Part shown: positions 1 through 9,632 of the stretch, piece after piece
Numbering within the stretch: position 1 is the first letter of the stretch
Layout: every line of letters begins with the position of its first letter
Source of the DNA: Schoenoplectus triqueter
Lineage: Eukaryota; Streptophyta; Magnoliopsida; Poales; Cyperaceae
Reading direction: 5' to 3'
DNA length: 24,392 nt
NCBI GenBank assembly: GCA_964058805.1
Contig: CAXKVV010001898.1
Coordinates: forward strand, 1 to 24,392
Made by a program: the position numbers and the translations under genes
Notes under the pieces: model-generated
What the model was told of the DNA's origin: nothing
The model's database searches: none
Seen by the model: the letters and a program-made list of their open reading frames with translations, nothing else

Positions 1-1077
1 TAGAGCTTTCCAACGGTATATTATTTGCAATTTTTCGTTACCGTTTGACCCATTTTCCATTTTCGGATTGTTCTTTCTGTTGAAAATCGGGTTAGCAGCA
101 AAACAGTTTGCTGGAGCAAGGAGGGAAGATGAGTTTCTGTTTTGTGGGTCCCCTTGGCAGCGACAGAAATGAAGAGAGGGAATGGAGCCGCTCGGGTAGA
201 CTCGGCGCATGGGTTTAGGCCCCACCCGTCATATTTAATGAGAGACATAATTGGTGCACCGGTTCACGCAATATTTTTCTTCTTCAAATACTTTCTCCAG
301 CGCCAAAGTGAGTTTTCATCGTTTGCTGTCCCCCATTTGCACCCAGCTAGGCCTTTAACCCCAAGTTGCACCCAAAAGAACCATTGATTAAACCTCAGCC
401 CTCCGATTAATCTGATTTCTTCTCCCAATTTATTTTAATAGCTCCCTTTATCCAAAAATTATGAAATTTTCACCAAAAATCCCTAAATTCATGATGATCA
501 TCCCTGTAATTTTTAATTCCATTTTTACCCCTCCTCTTTGTATTAAAAATTTCTTTTCTCAGAAAACCCTATTTTCTTCTCAATTAATCCCTGATTTCAA
601 TTGTAGCTCTGTGTCTCTGCCAATTATCTCTCTCTTGCAGAAACCACTCTAACTAAATACCAATTAGACTTATATTGATATCCATTAGGGCTTGATTTGA
701 TCAAATGCTGACTACTTATCAGCAATTAATACAAATCTAGACTTGATCAGGTGGTTGCTCCCAGCTTTGGCACCTGATCAGTCTTGTGAAATTGACTTTC
801 AATCCCTTAACATGAGGGTGACTTGGTCAAAGAACTGACTACTTATCAGTAATTGACACAAATCAAAGCATGGTTAGGTGGTTGCTCGCAGCTTTGGCAC
901 CAGGTCAGCCTTGAAAGCAAAAATCACATTAGGATTTCTCATGATTGGTTGTATCAAAATACTGGCTTGGCATTGATACTATTCCATGTAGTACAGGGAT
1001 TGTACTGCTTCAGTTCATAGGGTTTAATCTTGGCTTTCTCTCTTATATTTCTTCCTTCAACCTTTCAGGGGTAAACA
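1..1077 (-). repeat. 3' LTR, U3-proximal part only
   Basis: This stretch matches 14144-15221 base for base by eye, except that the other copy has one extra G in a short G run (near 256 here, near 14405 there). On the minus strand the LTR begins at 1077 with TGTTTACC and runs off the left edge. The bases just inside the element (1078-1100) read GGTGGGTGG on the minus strand. This is G-rich but not a classic purine tract, so the polypurine tract assignment is weak. Short plus-strand ORFs here recur in both LTRs and are not genes. Confidence 0.9.
693..925 (-). repeat. Two ~127-bp tandem repeats in U3 of the 3' LTR
   Basis: Units start near 693 and 819 and share CTGACTACTTATCAG and GTGGTTGCTC(C/G)CAGC, with about 75-80% identity between units. 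The same pair recurs in the 5' LTR near 14837-15069. Each unit contains two hairpins. One has loop CTACTTA and arms GCTGA/TCAGC (707-723) or ACTGA/TCAGT (834-850). The other has a 17-nt loop (754-770 and 881-897) and arms TGATCAGGTG/CACCTGATCA in unit 1 but only GGTG/CACC in unit 2. Repeats in U3 often act as enhancers; that role is inference here. Confidence 0.75.
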
Positions 1078-3045
1078 AAGAGCCACCCACCAAAGCGGGT
1101 CCTGAAGAATTTGGCAATTTGAAGGGCCTGCTTTGGTGCACATATTCGACACACCTCTCCCCTTCTTAGGGTTCAGGCTAGACTTTGATAGATTTTCCTT
1201 TAATCAGATTCTTCTTATGAGCGCAACATGGTGGGGCCTGTCCTCTCAGCCTCTCGCTCGTGAGATAATGGTGCATGTACTCAGCCTCCTGCTGAGCTAT
1301 CTGCTTCAGCCACTATGGGGATTGGTAAAGATAGCATCTCTCGGCTACCTTATTCGCCTTCTTTCTCTTTTCTTTCACTGTTGGGGATGCTGATCGCCTG
1401 CTTTGCTATTTTCTCATCTCTTCTTTCGCAGTATGGGAGATTTTTCATAAGCTCTTCACATTTTACACTCTCAATCTTAGTTGCAAAAGTGCCTAATACA
1501 GCTGCTTTCATTTTCACATAGCATCTAAGTACAAAAATAGAAAAAGGAAAACTTTACAGCACCCTATTGCACTTATTCTATACATAGCTTCTCTTTATTT
1601 ATTACAATACAGAACTAAAGTAACCGTGGTATTTTACGGATACCGAACCTGTCTGTATTGACCTCTAGGCCGGGTACAGAATAAACCCGTTTATCCCTTT
1701 ATTACTGATGGATAAACTTACCAGTATCAATTGGATTATGGATGCAATTGATAACACCATTTTGTGGATGCTCCTTGTATATTTAATTGACATTTATTTT
1801 GTGGAAGCTCACCCACTCTCCCCTCATTTGTGCACCGTTGCGTGCTAAAGTGGAAACTCACATTCACTCATCTCCACTCAATTTGTTTTGTGGGGGTACT
1901 ACCCTCAAACATCCATCACGCATCCCTGCGAGACAGGCTTTCATCGGGTAAGTCCGCTCTCCATGACCTGAGTCACTTCTTTAAGCGAATTACTTTATTT
2001 GACACTGAATGTCGGGCAAAAGCATAGACCCTTAATCTGACCCCTCCATGATCTATTTTGGGATTAGAAACAGATCACCTCTTTGGGCGTGTGGTACTTT
2101 TGCGGATGAATGTACCCAACCTGGTTTTTTATATTTTAGCTACCCTCAAACATCCATCACGCATCCCTGCGAGACAGGCTTTCATCGGGTAGGTCCGCTC
2201 TCCATGACCTGAGTCACTTCTTTAAGCGAGCCGCTTTGTTTAACATGAAATGTCGGGTACAAGCGTAAACCCTTGGTCTGACCCCTCCATGATATGTCGT
2301 GGGATTATGACACACCATTTCTTCGGGCGTGTGGTGCTTTTACGGATGAATGCACCCAACCTGGCTTTGTATAACACTCGTGGTGTCGGGGACAAAGGTG
2401 GCAACCCCTTATTGAAAGTTTTATTATTTTTTTATTATTATTTATTTTATATTTTTTTTTATGAGTAGGAAAATAGGTTTTTATTGTTTTACATATATAT
2501 CCATTTATTTATTAGAGGAAGGCAGATTTTTGTTATTAGTGATACATGTTACTAATAGTACGAGAGTTATTTATTTATATGCCCTCGGAAGCGACTATTT
2601 ACTAGCCACCAATTTGCTCGACCTATCCCTTGGCTCGCGCCGCGGGCGACCAATATGAGCAACTTTCGTCATTGGGCAACAGATAGTTTGAGGGACAAAC
2701 TGCAAACCCTGCCCATTTTTGTGTTTATTCTGTATCAAATGGACAAACCCAGTGGTATTTGTATTGTGAGCCCAAACACCAAAGCTCTCGCCTTGCATTC
2801 TCGCGTGGTTTTGGCGTTGATTTCTCTTATTCTATATTTTTATTTTTATAGGGCTAAATGTGTTTGTGTGGTTTTGGATTTTTGGATGCATTCTATTTAC
2901 AGATGCACAAGTAGGGTTTTTGGGATTTTTATGCAAAAGTGGAGGTTAGACATAGGTTTGTGTTTCGTGCACGTGTGTGTAAACGAACACTTATTCCCTC
3001 CTTATTTATTTACAATAGATACTACTCGATCGGCCCCGCTCCGGG
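1078..3045 (-). other. Non-coding 3' UTR of the retrotransposon
   Basis: The 1.97 kb between the pol stop (3046-3048) and the 3' LTR contains no convincing ORF in the element's reading direction. It holds a 241-bp tandem duplication and a weaker ~50-bp repeat near 1800-1870 (GTGGAAGCTCAC / GTGGAAACTCAC). Tat-lineage elements are known for long, variable 3' UTRs carrying tandem repeats that can seed satellite DNA. A plus-strand frame at 2655-3080 (141 codons) lies antisense to the element. Additional antisense ORFs are described in some Tat elements, but this one shows no recognisable domain. Confidence 0.75.
1899..2375 (-). repeat. 241-bp tandem duplication in the 3' UTR
   Basis: Unit 1 runs 1899-2139 and unit 2 runs 2140 to about 2375. 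They share long identical blocks such as CATCCATCACGCATCCCTGC, with scattered substitutions and one 1-bp indel, roughly 85-90% identity by eye. Each unit contains a hairpin in which both arms changed together: GGTAC/GTACC at 2093-2116 and GGTGC/GCACC at 2333-2356, around a nearly identical 14-nt loop. Confidence 0.88.
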
Positions 3046-6000
3046 CTATGTGTAGTACTTCTTCAGATATCGCCCATTAATCGGTGGCATGGGCCTCTCA
3101 CCTTCATGATCTATGAGTTGGTATGCGCCGCCCTCGTATACCTTCTCAATTACATATGGCCCTTCCCAGTTCGGAGAGAATTTTGGGCCGATGTGCCGGC
3201 CAATGATCGGCCTCTTAAGGACAAGAACCAGCTCCCCTTGTTGAAATGCCCTAACTCGCGCCATTTTGTCATATGCCCTCGCCATTTTTGCCTGATATAT
3301 CTCAAGGTTCTGCTGGGCTATTAGCCTCTTCTCGTCCATGGCATCCAATTCGTCCAGTCTAAGTTGTTGGCATTCGTCCATGGTCATATCGTTTTGCATA
3401 GCCACCCGCAATGACGGTAATTCTACCTCAAGAGGGAGGACGGCTTCAACCCCAAAAGCCAAAGAATACGGGGTAGCTTGCGTAGGCGTTCGGTATGTGG
3501 TCCGATAAGCCCATAATGCCTCCTGTAGACGATTATCCCAGTCTCGTTGGTTGCCGTCCACAGTCTTCTTCATGATATTGATTAGGGTTTTGTTAAAGGC
3601 TTCGGCCAGGCCATTGGCTCTCGGGTTATAAATGGACGAGAATCTCCAGTCAATATTGAATTGCTCCGCCAGGGCATAGACTTTGGAGCTCTTGAAGGCT
3701 GTCCCGTTATCGGATATTATCCGTTGTGGGGTACCAAATCGGTAGAGGATGTGCGTCTTGAAGAACTTAACCACATCGGATGCTTTAACTTCTTTAAGCG
3801 GAACGGCTTCGGCCCATTTTGTAAAGTAATCTGTCGCCGCCAGGATGAACCGGTGACCTCTCGACGTCGGAGGGTCTATGGGCCCCACTATGTCTGTGCC
3901 CCACATATTAAATGGCCAAGATGCTACCGTGGGGTGCAACGGGTTTGGCGCTTGATGTATAAAAGGGCCGTGTATCTGGCACATGCGGCACTTCTTTGCA
4001 TGTTCTTCACAATCAGCCACCATCGTGGGCCAATAATATCCCATTCGCTTGATTTTCAACTTCATTTTTGGCCCAGACTGATGTGCTCCGCATAGCCCGG
4101 AATGAACTTCTTTCATAACCTGTCCGGCTTCAGGCCCTGATACACATCTTAGCCATAACTGATCATAAGATCTACGGTATAGCGTATTGCCCACATATGC
4201 ATACCGTAGTACCCGCTTTCTTAGTTGATCAGCTATCCTTTTATCTTTAGGGAGGGTGCCATGCCGGAAATATTCAATGAATGGCTGTCTCCAATCATCG
4301 TCTTCAGTTATCATTGCTTCTTGGCATTCCATCTTTTCTAGCCCGGCATTTTCATTAATCGCATCATCTGTTATTTGACACAATGATAATGGTCTCCTAT
4401 TGCGGACGATGATGTGGATCTCCGGCTCTGTTGGTTCACCCAGCTCCTTGGCGAGTTTGGCCAGCGCATCTGCTTCACCATTCACGGCCCTTGTGACCTT
4501 CTCGATGGACACGTACGGGATTTTCTTCATTAGTTCCATGGCCTTCTGGTGATATTGTATTAGTTCCGGCTTTAAGACCTTGTATTCGCCAATTATTTGA
4601 TTTATTATCAGCTGTGAATCCCCAAATATGCGCACAGCCTTGATTTCCAGCTCCAGTGATAGCTCTAGTCCGGCGATAAGTGCCTCATACTCTGCTTCAT
4701 TATTTGTACATGGTTCGGTTAAAGCCAGAGAATGTCGTATTATCCCGCCTTCCGGGGTTGCGAAGACTAATCCTGCGCCAGCTCGCACAGTTGGGACTCC
4801 CGGGCCCGCGATCGGCTTGATTGAAGAAGCACCATCAAAGTACATCTCCCATATAGGACTTCCTTCTTCAACATGTAGAGTTTCCTCATCAGGGAAGTCA
4901 CATTTTAATGGGGAGTCATCTTGGATCGGGTGTGCAGCCAGGAAATCTGCTAGCGCCTGCCCCTTTATCGCCTTTTGCGGTGTATAAGTGATGTCGAACT
5001 CGGTGAGAATAATAGCCCACTTGGCCAGCCTCCCCGTCAGCATTGGCCGAGTCATCAGATACTTGAGAGGGTCCACCTTGGATATTAAAATGATTTTGTG
5101 GGCTAGCATGTAGTGCCTCAACTTCTTCACCGCGAAGATTAGGGCTAAACAATGCTTCTCAATCGGTGAATACCCGTGTTCTGCCCCTACCATCATGCGA
5201 CTTAGGTAATATAGCGCATTTTGATTACCATCCTGGTTTTCTTGTGCCAATAGGGCTCCCAAGGATCCGTCCAGGGCGGTTGTATATAAGATGAGCTCCT
5301 TCCCGGGTATGGGTGCTGCCAACACTGGAGGGTTGAGCAGATATGCCTTGATCTCTTCAAAGGCTCGCTGGCACTCGCCATCCCACTTAAACGGGATATT
5401 CTTCTTGGTTAGCCGGGTGAAGGGTTGGATTTTACCCGATAGATTGGCTATAAACCGCCTGATGTACGCCAATTGCCCTTGCAAAGATCGCAATTGTTTT
5501 AAATTCTTTGGCGGGGATAATTCAGTGATTGCTTTGATTTTGCCCGGGTCTATCTCAATTCCCCTATGGCGTACTACAAATCCCAGAAATTTACCAGATG
5601 ATACCATAAATGCGCATTTCAACGGGTTTAGTTTGAGCGCATGTTCTCTTAGGCGGTTGAAAACGACCTCGAGGTATTGGAGGTGTTCTTCATATGACAT
5701 AGCCTTGATAACTAGATCGTCCACATAGCACTCAACTATCTTGTGGATCAGATCGTCGAATATCTTCGTCATCGCCCGTTGGTAGGTGGCTCCCGCATTT
5801 TTGAGCCCAAACGGCATGACTTTGTAACAATATATGCCAATCGGCGTGCGGAATGCCGTGTGCCTCTCATCTTCTGGCGCCATTTTGATTTGATTATAAC
5901 CCGCGTAACCATCCATGAAGGAGAAGACTTCATAAGAGGATGTATGGTCAATTATGATTTCGGTTACTGGGAGCGGGAAATCATCTTTAGGGCATGCCTT

Positions 6001-9000
6001 GTTTAGGTCCCGAAAGTCCACGCAAATGCGGATTTGTCCATTTTTCTTTTTAACCGGGACAATGCTAGCCACCCATTCTGGCGTCTCTTCTTCCCGTATA
6101 AAGCCGGCGTCGATGAGTTTCTTTGTCTCCTCCACGACCTTCTCTTCGAGTTCTATTCTCATTCGCCTCGGCGCTTGCTTAATCGGCTTGAAGGTTGGAT
6201 CGATTTTTAAGTAATGGACCGCCACGTTGGGATCTAATCCAGGCATCTCTTTATAACTCCAAGCGAAGCAGTCCATGTAGCTTCTAAGGAATGTCTTCAA
6301 CCTGTCAGCCACCTCTTTTGGTAACGACGCGCTTATGAAAGTTGGTCGTGGGTCTTCTTCCGTCCCCAAATTGATTTCAGCTAACTCATCGACCATGTTA
6401 GGCTCCTTTTCTAGCTGCTTTAAAGCATTTTTCAGGACCGGGGCATTGTCCTCTTCTGTTTCATTGTCTGGCATTTCAACAGAAGTCATACAGCAGCTCT
6501 CTTTCATACGGTACTCGTTGAGAGACCCTTCAAAATATGCTGCGTCATCGCAGTCATACCCTAATCCTCGGGTGTATTTTATTTTACCGTCCAGGCCCAG
6601 GACTTTCTCTTCCTCATGAGAGATCGTGTTGGCCTGCTCATGGGCTGATGGGCTTTGCAAGAACCCTTTAGGTAAAGTAATTTCACCGTTTTTATACGCC
6701 TTCTCGACCCAATCTTTGAAGACCCAGCAATCTTCAATTGAGTGCCCTATTATTCTGTGGTATGGGCAGAAGTTGGGTTCGTCCGATTTATCGGCATCTT
6801 CCGGGCGTTTACTGGCCGGCAGGGTTAGGCCGTTCTTCAGTGCCCCTCTGAAGATTTGGGCAACTTTATCTTTTCTGAAGGAGTACGGTCTAGATTTCTT
6901 TTGTTTAAGGGATTCAAAACTCCGTGAACTCCCTCCTGGGTTGGGCCTGGGTCCCTTGTTATAATTGTTGCCATTTGTGCCACTGCTGCCGCCTTGGGTG
7001 TCTGCGTTGGCAACCATCTTATCCTTTAACGAGGTGAATGCCACTTTAGTCTCAGCTCGGGCTCCTCGTTGCGGCCTATTATTCATAAAGTTCGGCACGG
7101 TGTGTGGCGACATCCTTTCCATGTTGGATACCGATCTGAGCAAGTCTTTGAATGTGTTGACCTTTGTCACACCAAGAAGCATACCCATCCACCCGTCAAT
7201 GTTCTTCATGATTAGGTTGACGGCCTCATCTTCGGTTAATGTGCGGTCGCATTTGATGCTGAGGTTTCGCCATCTGTTGATAAAATCTGTCATTGACTCC
7301 CCTTTCTTGGGTTTAGTGCTTGCCAGATCGGCTATGTTTATTTTGTCAGACACCATAACAAATCGTGCTCTGAACGAGTCTGCCATCTCGTCCCAGGTCC
7401 TGATGCTGTTGTTTTCCAGCGAATAGTACCATTGAAAGGCGGTTCCCACCAAGCTCTGAGGGAATTGTCTTAACAACAGTGCATCATTGCCGCCCGTGTT
7501 GCCGCACGAGGCTACGAAATGGGCTAGGTGTTGTTCGGGGTTCAGGTCTTTATTGCCCTCCCCTGAGAAGGTCCTGAAGCGGGGGATCACATACCCTTTA
7601 GGATATTCTTCTAAATCGTATATGGCAGGGTATGGATGTCCACAGTTTTTGACAGGAGGGATAGCGTATCCACCTCCAGCTATTTGCATTTGCTGGGCAA
7701 TCATGGCTTGAATCTCTTTCCGGGATATTCCCGTTGGTTCAGCCTCCACATCTATTGTTCTATGTGGATGGGGTTTAGAATCGACAGGTTGTTTCCCCTT
7801 ATGATTGCTTTTGGTACTATGGACCCCTTCTTGACGAGAGCTACCAGCTTTGAAATTGGCGTCTTGTGATTCTTGCAATGACTTGACCGCCTTAATCAAT
7901 TCTTCATTCTGCTTCAGCATGGTAGCGATTAGCTCCCGTTGCCTAATCAGCTCTTCGTCCCGTGCCTCGATGTGCCCTTTTAATATTTCTATTTCATCGA
8001 TGGGCATTTCGGGACGTGTTTCGACGTCATCTTCATTGTCGAAGAGATCAGGGTTTTCGTTGTGGTCTTCCCCTTCCCTGCTATTGCCTTCGGGGTTGAC
8101 TCTCTTTGGGGGTCTCCCTTTTCTACCATTATTTTTGTTGGTATTTGTGACGTGAGCTTGATTAGGCGGAGACTGGTCGTCCTGGACCATATTCACCTCA
8201 CCATCAGTGTCTGGATCAGTATCGTAGCTTATACTGATGGTGTTGACCGAGAAGTGCTCTTCATAGCGAGCGGTTCTTCTCTTCTTCTTTGCTTGGTCAG
8301 GAGCAGTTATTTTCAGACTATTGAGTGGTATTCTCGAGCCTAATCGGCTGAATACACTCTTCTGACCTAGGCGGCTGAATACACTCTCGGGCGGAGCGTT
8401 GGACTTGCCGGCCTTACTGGGCTGGGCTTGAGACTGGGGTTTTGTTGGCTGGGAACCCTTTGGGACCCACACCTGCTGGGTGCTAGGTGTTGCCTTTTGT
8501 ATAGACCTCCTTGTGTTCGGAGTGGAGACAATGGCTTGCGGCTGAGCCATGTCTTGAGATTGGTTGGAGCGGGAGACGTATCGTCTCGACCTAGCGTTCT
8601 TGACGCTCTTCCTCTGCTTGAGGGCCCTGTGAGCCTTGTAGATGGCTTCTGCAGGGGCTTGAGACTTGTCCTGACGGCGCTGAGGCCTTTGAGTTGGGCG
8701 AGGTGTGGGCTTAGGCACCTCCCATGCCTGGCGGAGCTGGCCTGTGGCCGAGTTCTTGGCCACTATGCGGAGGGCTGTGAATTTATTAGAGACTGGGATA
8801 GCTGGTCTAGCCACCAGCTGGTTCTGGTATGCATCCAGGGCCCTCTTCCTGGATGCTTGAGAGTTACGGGCAGTTTGGGCTGCGACCTTTGGAGCTGTCC
8901 TCTTGGACGGTCGCCTTCTCCTCTTTGGGGAGGCAGTAGGAGAGGCCATTACGTTGTTGGAGATCCCCTTGGGAGTTAGGGTGATCGATTCTTCCTCCTC

Positions 9001-9171
9001 GTCCGGAATGGAGATCCGGACGGTCGCAGGAGTAATCGTGGCCACTGGAGCTGGGCCGTAGATGGTAAGTTCTTGCGGGATGGTCCCGAAGAACATAAAG
9101 AGCTTGCCTTCTGGGCTCTGTGCAGGAGTGACGGTGTAGGGAGCGAGGTTGAAATTTCCAAAGAATGCCAT
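3046..9171 (-). CDS. Gag-Pol polyprotein of a Tat/Ogre-type retrotransposon (no protease seen)
   Basis: One open frame, 2041 codons from the ATG at 9171. I chose this start because it lies after the primer site, has G at -3 and +4, and opens the conserved-looking MAFFGNF. The frame is open upstream to 9453, but that part crosses the predicted LTR and primer site. Order by residue: basic Pro/Ser-rich N-terminus with a doubled SVFSRLG motif (~260-277); coiled coil (~386-434); Gag core (~530-690); CHHC knuckle C-x2-H-x4-H-x4-C (802-815); RT (~1015-1195, YVDD at 1149-1152); RNase H 1 (~1296-1410), whose usual first Asp motif is TTALDGS; second RNase H with D1446, E1494, D1518, D1568; integrase with HHCC (H1690, H1697, C1728, C1731) and D1760, D1821, E1857 (D,D35E). 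No D-T/S-G protease motif exists between knuckle and RT. No stop or frameshift was found. Confidence 0.93.
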   Translation of the reverse strand: MAFFGNFNLAPYTVTPAQSPEGKLFMFFGTIPQELTIYGPAPVATITPATVRISIPDEEEESITLTPKGISNNVMASPTASPKRRRRPSKRTAPKVAAQTARNSQASRKRALDAYQNQLVARPAIPVSNKFTALRIVAKNSATGQLRQAWEVPKPTPRPTQRPQRRQDKSQAPAEAIYKAHRALKQRKSVKNARSRRYVSRSNQSQDMAQPQAIVSTPNTRRSIQKATPSTQQVWVPKGSQPTKPQSQAQPSKAGKSNAPPESVFSRLGQKSVFSRLGSRIPLNSLKITAPDQAKKKRRTARYEEHFSVNTISISYDTDPDTDGEVNMVQDDQSPPNQAHVTNTNKNNGRKGRPPKRVNPEGNSREGEDHNENPDLFDNEDDVETRPEMPIDEIEILKGHIEARDEELIRQRELIATMLKQNEELIKAVKSLQESQDANFKAGSSRQEGVHSTKSNHKGKQPVDSKPHPHRTIDVEAEPTGISRKEIQAMIAQQMQIAGGGYAIPPVKNCGHPYPAIYDLEEYPKGYVIPRFRTFSGEGNKDLNPEQHLAHFVASCGNTGGNDALLLRQFPQSLVGTAFQWYYSLENNSIRTWDEMADSFRARFVMVSDKINIADLASTKPKKGESMTDFINRWRNLSIKCDRTLTEDEAVNLIMKNIDGWMGMLLGVTKVNTFKDLLRSVSNMERMSPHTVPNFMNNRPQRGARAETKVAFTSLKDKMVANADTQGGSSGTNGNNYNKGPRPNPGGSSRSFESLKQKKSRPYSFRKDKVAQIFRGALKNGLTLPASKRPEDADKSDEPNFCPYHRIIGHSIEDCWVFKDWVEKAYKNGEITLPKGFLQSPSAHEQANTISHEEEKVLGLDGKIKYTRGLGYDCDDAAYFEGSLNEYRMKESCCMTSVEMPDNETEEDNAPVLKNALKQLEKEPNMVDELAEINLGTEEDPRPTFISASLPKEVADRLKTFLRSYMDCFAWSYKEMPGLDPNVAVHYLKIDPTFKPIKQAPRRMRIELEEKVVEETKKLIDAGFIREEETPEWVASIVPVKKKNGQIRICVDFRDLNKACPKDDFPLPVTEIIIDHTSSYEVFSFMDGYAGYNQIKMAPEDERHTAFRTPIGIYCYKVMPFGLKNAGATYQRAMTKIFDDLIHKIVECYVDDLVIKAMSYEEHLQYLEVVFNRLREHALKLNPLKCAFMVSSGKFLGFVVRHRGIEIDPGKIKAITELSPPKNLKQLRSLQGQLAYIRRFIANLSGKIQPFTRLTKKNIPFKWDGECQRAFEEIKAYLLNPPVLAAPIPGKELILYTTALDGSLGALLAQENQDGNQNALYYLSRMMVGAEHGYSPIEKHCLALIFAVKKLRHYMLAHKIILISKVDPLKYLMTRPMLTGRLAKWAIILTEFDITYTPQKAIKGQALADFLAAHPIQDDSPLKCDFPDEETLHVEEGSPIWEMYFDGASSIKPIAGPGVPTVRAGAGLVFATPEGGIIRHSLALTEPCTNNEAEYEALIAGLELSLELEIKAVRIFGDSQLIINQIIGEYKVLKPELIQYHQKAMELMKKIPYVSIEKVTRAVNGEADALAKLAKELGEPTEPEIHIIVRNRRPLSLCQITDDAINENAGLEKMECQEAMITEDDDWRQPFIEYFRHGTLPKDKRIADQLRKRVLRYAYVGNTLYRRSYDQLWLRCVSGPEAGQVMKEVHSGLCGAHQSGPKMKLKIKRMGYYWPTMVADCEEHAKKCRMCQIHGPFIHQAPNPLHPTVASWPFNMWGTDIVGPIDPPTSRGHRFILAATDYFTKWAEAVPLKEVKASDVVKFFKTHILYRFGTPQRIISDNGTAFKSSKVYALAEQFNIDWRFSSIYNPRANGLAEAFNKTLINIMKKTVDGNQRDWDNRLQEALWAYRTTYRTPTQATPYSLAFGVEAVLPLEVELPSLRVAMQNDMTMDECQQLRLDELDAMDEKRLIAQQNLEIYQAKMARAYDKMARVRAFQQGELVLVLKRPIIGRHIGPKFSPNWEGPYVIEKVYEGGAYQLIDHEGERPMPPINGRYLKKYYT

Positions 9172-9313
9172 TTCCTGCAAAAACAAAAACACTTGAAAAT
9201 TATTAGTCATTTTAGCACATAGAAGACCACTTGTATCTCTTAAGTATTCTATTTGCCTCTCTCTTTCAGAGATAAGAGGAGAATCTAGATGTCCCACTGG
9301 GCGTGCCAGATCC
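9172..9313 (-). other. Short untranslated leader between 5' LTR and gag
   Basis: The leader is about 142 nt on the minus strand. It begins with the primer site and ends with a T-rich tract and TTGCAG directly before GAAATGG, the chosen start. That ending is a textbook plant 3' splice site (AG at 9176-9175). The upstream donor is not clear; a GTAAGG at 9760-9755 (minus) is one candidate. Ogre elements are known to splice their RNA, but splicing here is only a suggestion. The frame stays open through the leader, so coding alone does not require splicing. Confidence 0.5.
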
Positions 9314-9580
9314 TGTGCGACCCTTTTTCGCGCGCCGCCGCACCGCCGCCGGGCGATGGGTTCTGCGGAAGAAGGACACGGAGATCCCTCCCGAGCGTGC
9401 ATCTGCGTGGGTGTCGGCCGATTCTGCCGTTTAGAGATTATTTGGATGCACATTCAGGGGGTTTTTAGTGATTGTGAGTTCTTGTAGATTCCGGTGGGCG
9501 CAAGCCCCCACCGTTAATTACCCTGGGCTACGAACCTCGAGGCACCTCTGGATCTTTGAAAGAGAGAAGCAAATAGTATA
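9245..9580. repeat. 29-nt complementary arms bracketing the LTR/primer-site junction
   Basis: The plus strand at 9552-9580 and the minus strand at 9273-9245 agree at 26 of 29 positions (shared core GAAAGAGAGA, then GCAAATAG). In the element RNA the two arms can pair with 26 Watson-Crick pairs and one G·U, leaving two mismatches. They close a ~278-nt domain that contains the LTR end and the primer site. Within that domain a strong hairpin, CGGTGGG/CCCACCG, lies at 9492-9513. Confidence 0.75.
9291..9308 (-). other. Primer-binding site candidate (TGGCACGCCCAGTGGGAC)
   Basis: The minus strand reads TGGCACGCCCAGTGGGAC. TGG pairs with the tRNA CCA end. The complement would give a tRNA 3' end with discriminator G and a T-stem strand CCCAC, as expected of a real tRNA. 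The similar TGGCGCGCCAGGTAGGGG, complementary to tRNA-Arg(CCT), is familiar from Tat/Ogre elements, so another Arg isoacceptor is my guess. It lies 5 nt after the last CA of the proposed LTR end (CGCACA, ending at 9314). Confidence 0.7.
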
Positions 9581-9632
9581 GATAAAAGATGGTCAAGTGG
9601 TCGTCTAGGTTTATAAAACGGGGTCTACGGAA

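Noticed and set aside
142..1521. Several plus-strand ORFs in the left LTR and the start of the 3' UTR
   Set aside because: Those inside the LTR recur in the other copy; all have low complexity and no known domain.
2370..2400. TGGTGTCGGGGAC-like string as an alternative primer site
   Set aside because: It is on the wrong strand and in the 3' UTR, not next to an LTR end.
2655..3080. 141-codon plus-strand ORF antisense to the element's 3' UTR
   Set aside because: Composition follows the T-rich DNA and no domain is visible; antisense ORFs exist in some Tat elements but I cannot support this one.
8428..8979. 183-codon plus-strand ORF
   Set aside because: It lies opposite the Gag N-terminal coding region and is a shadow of its GC-rich codons.
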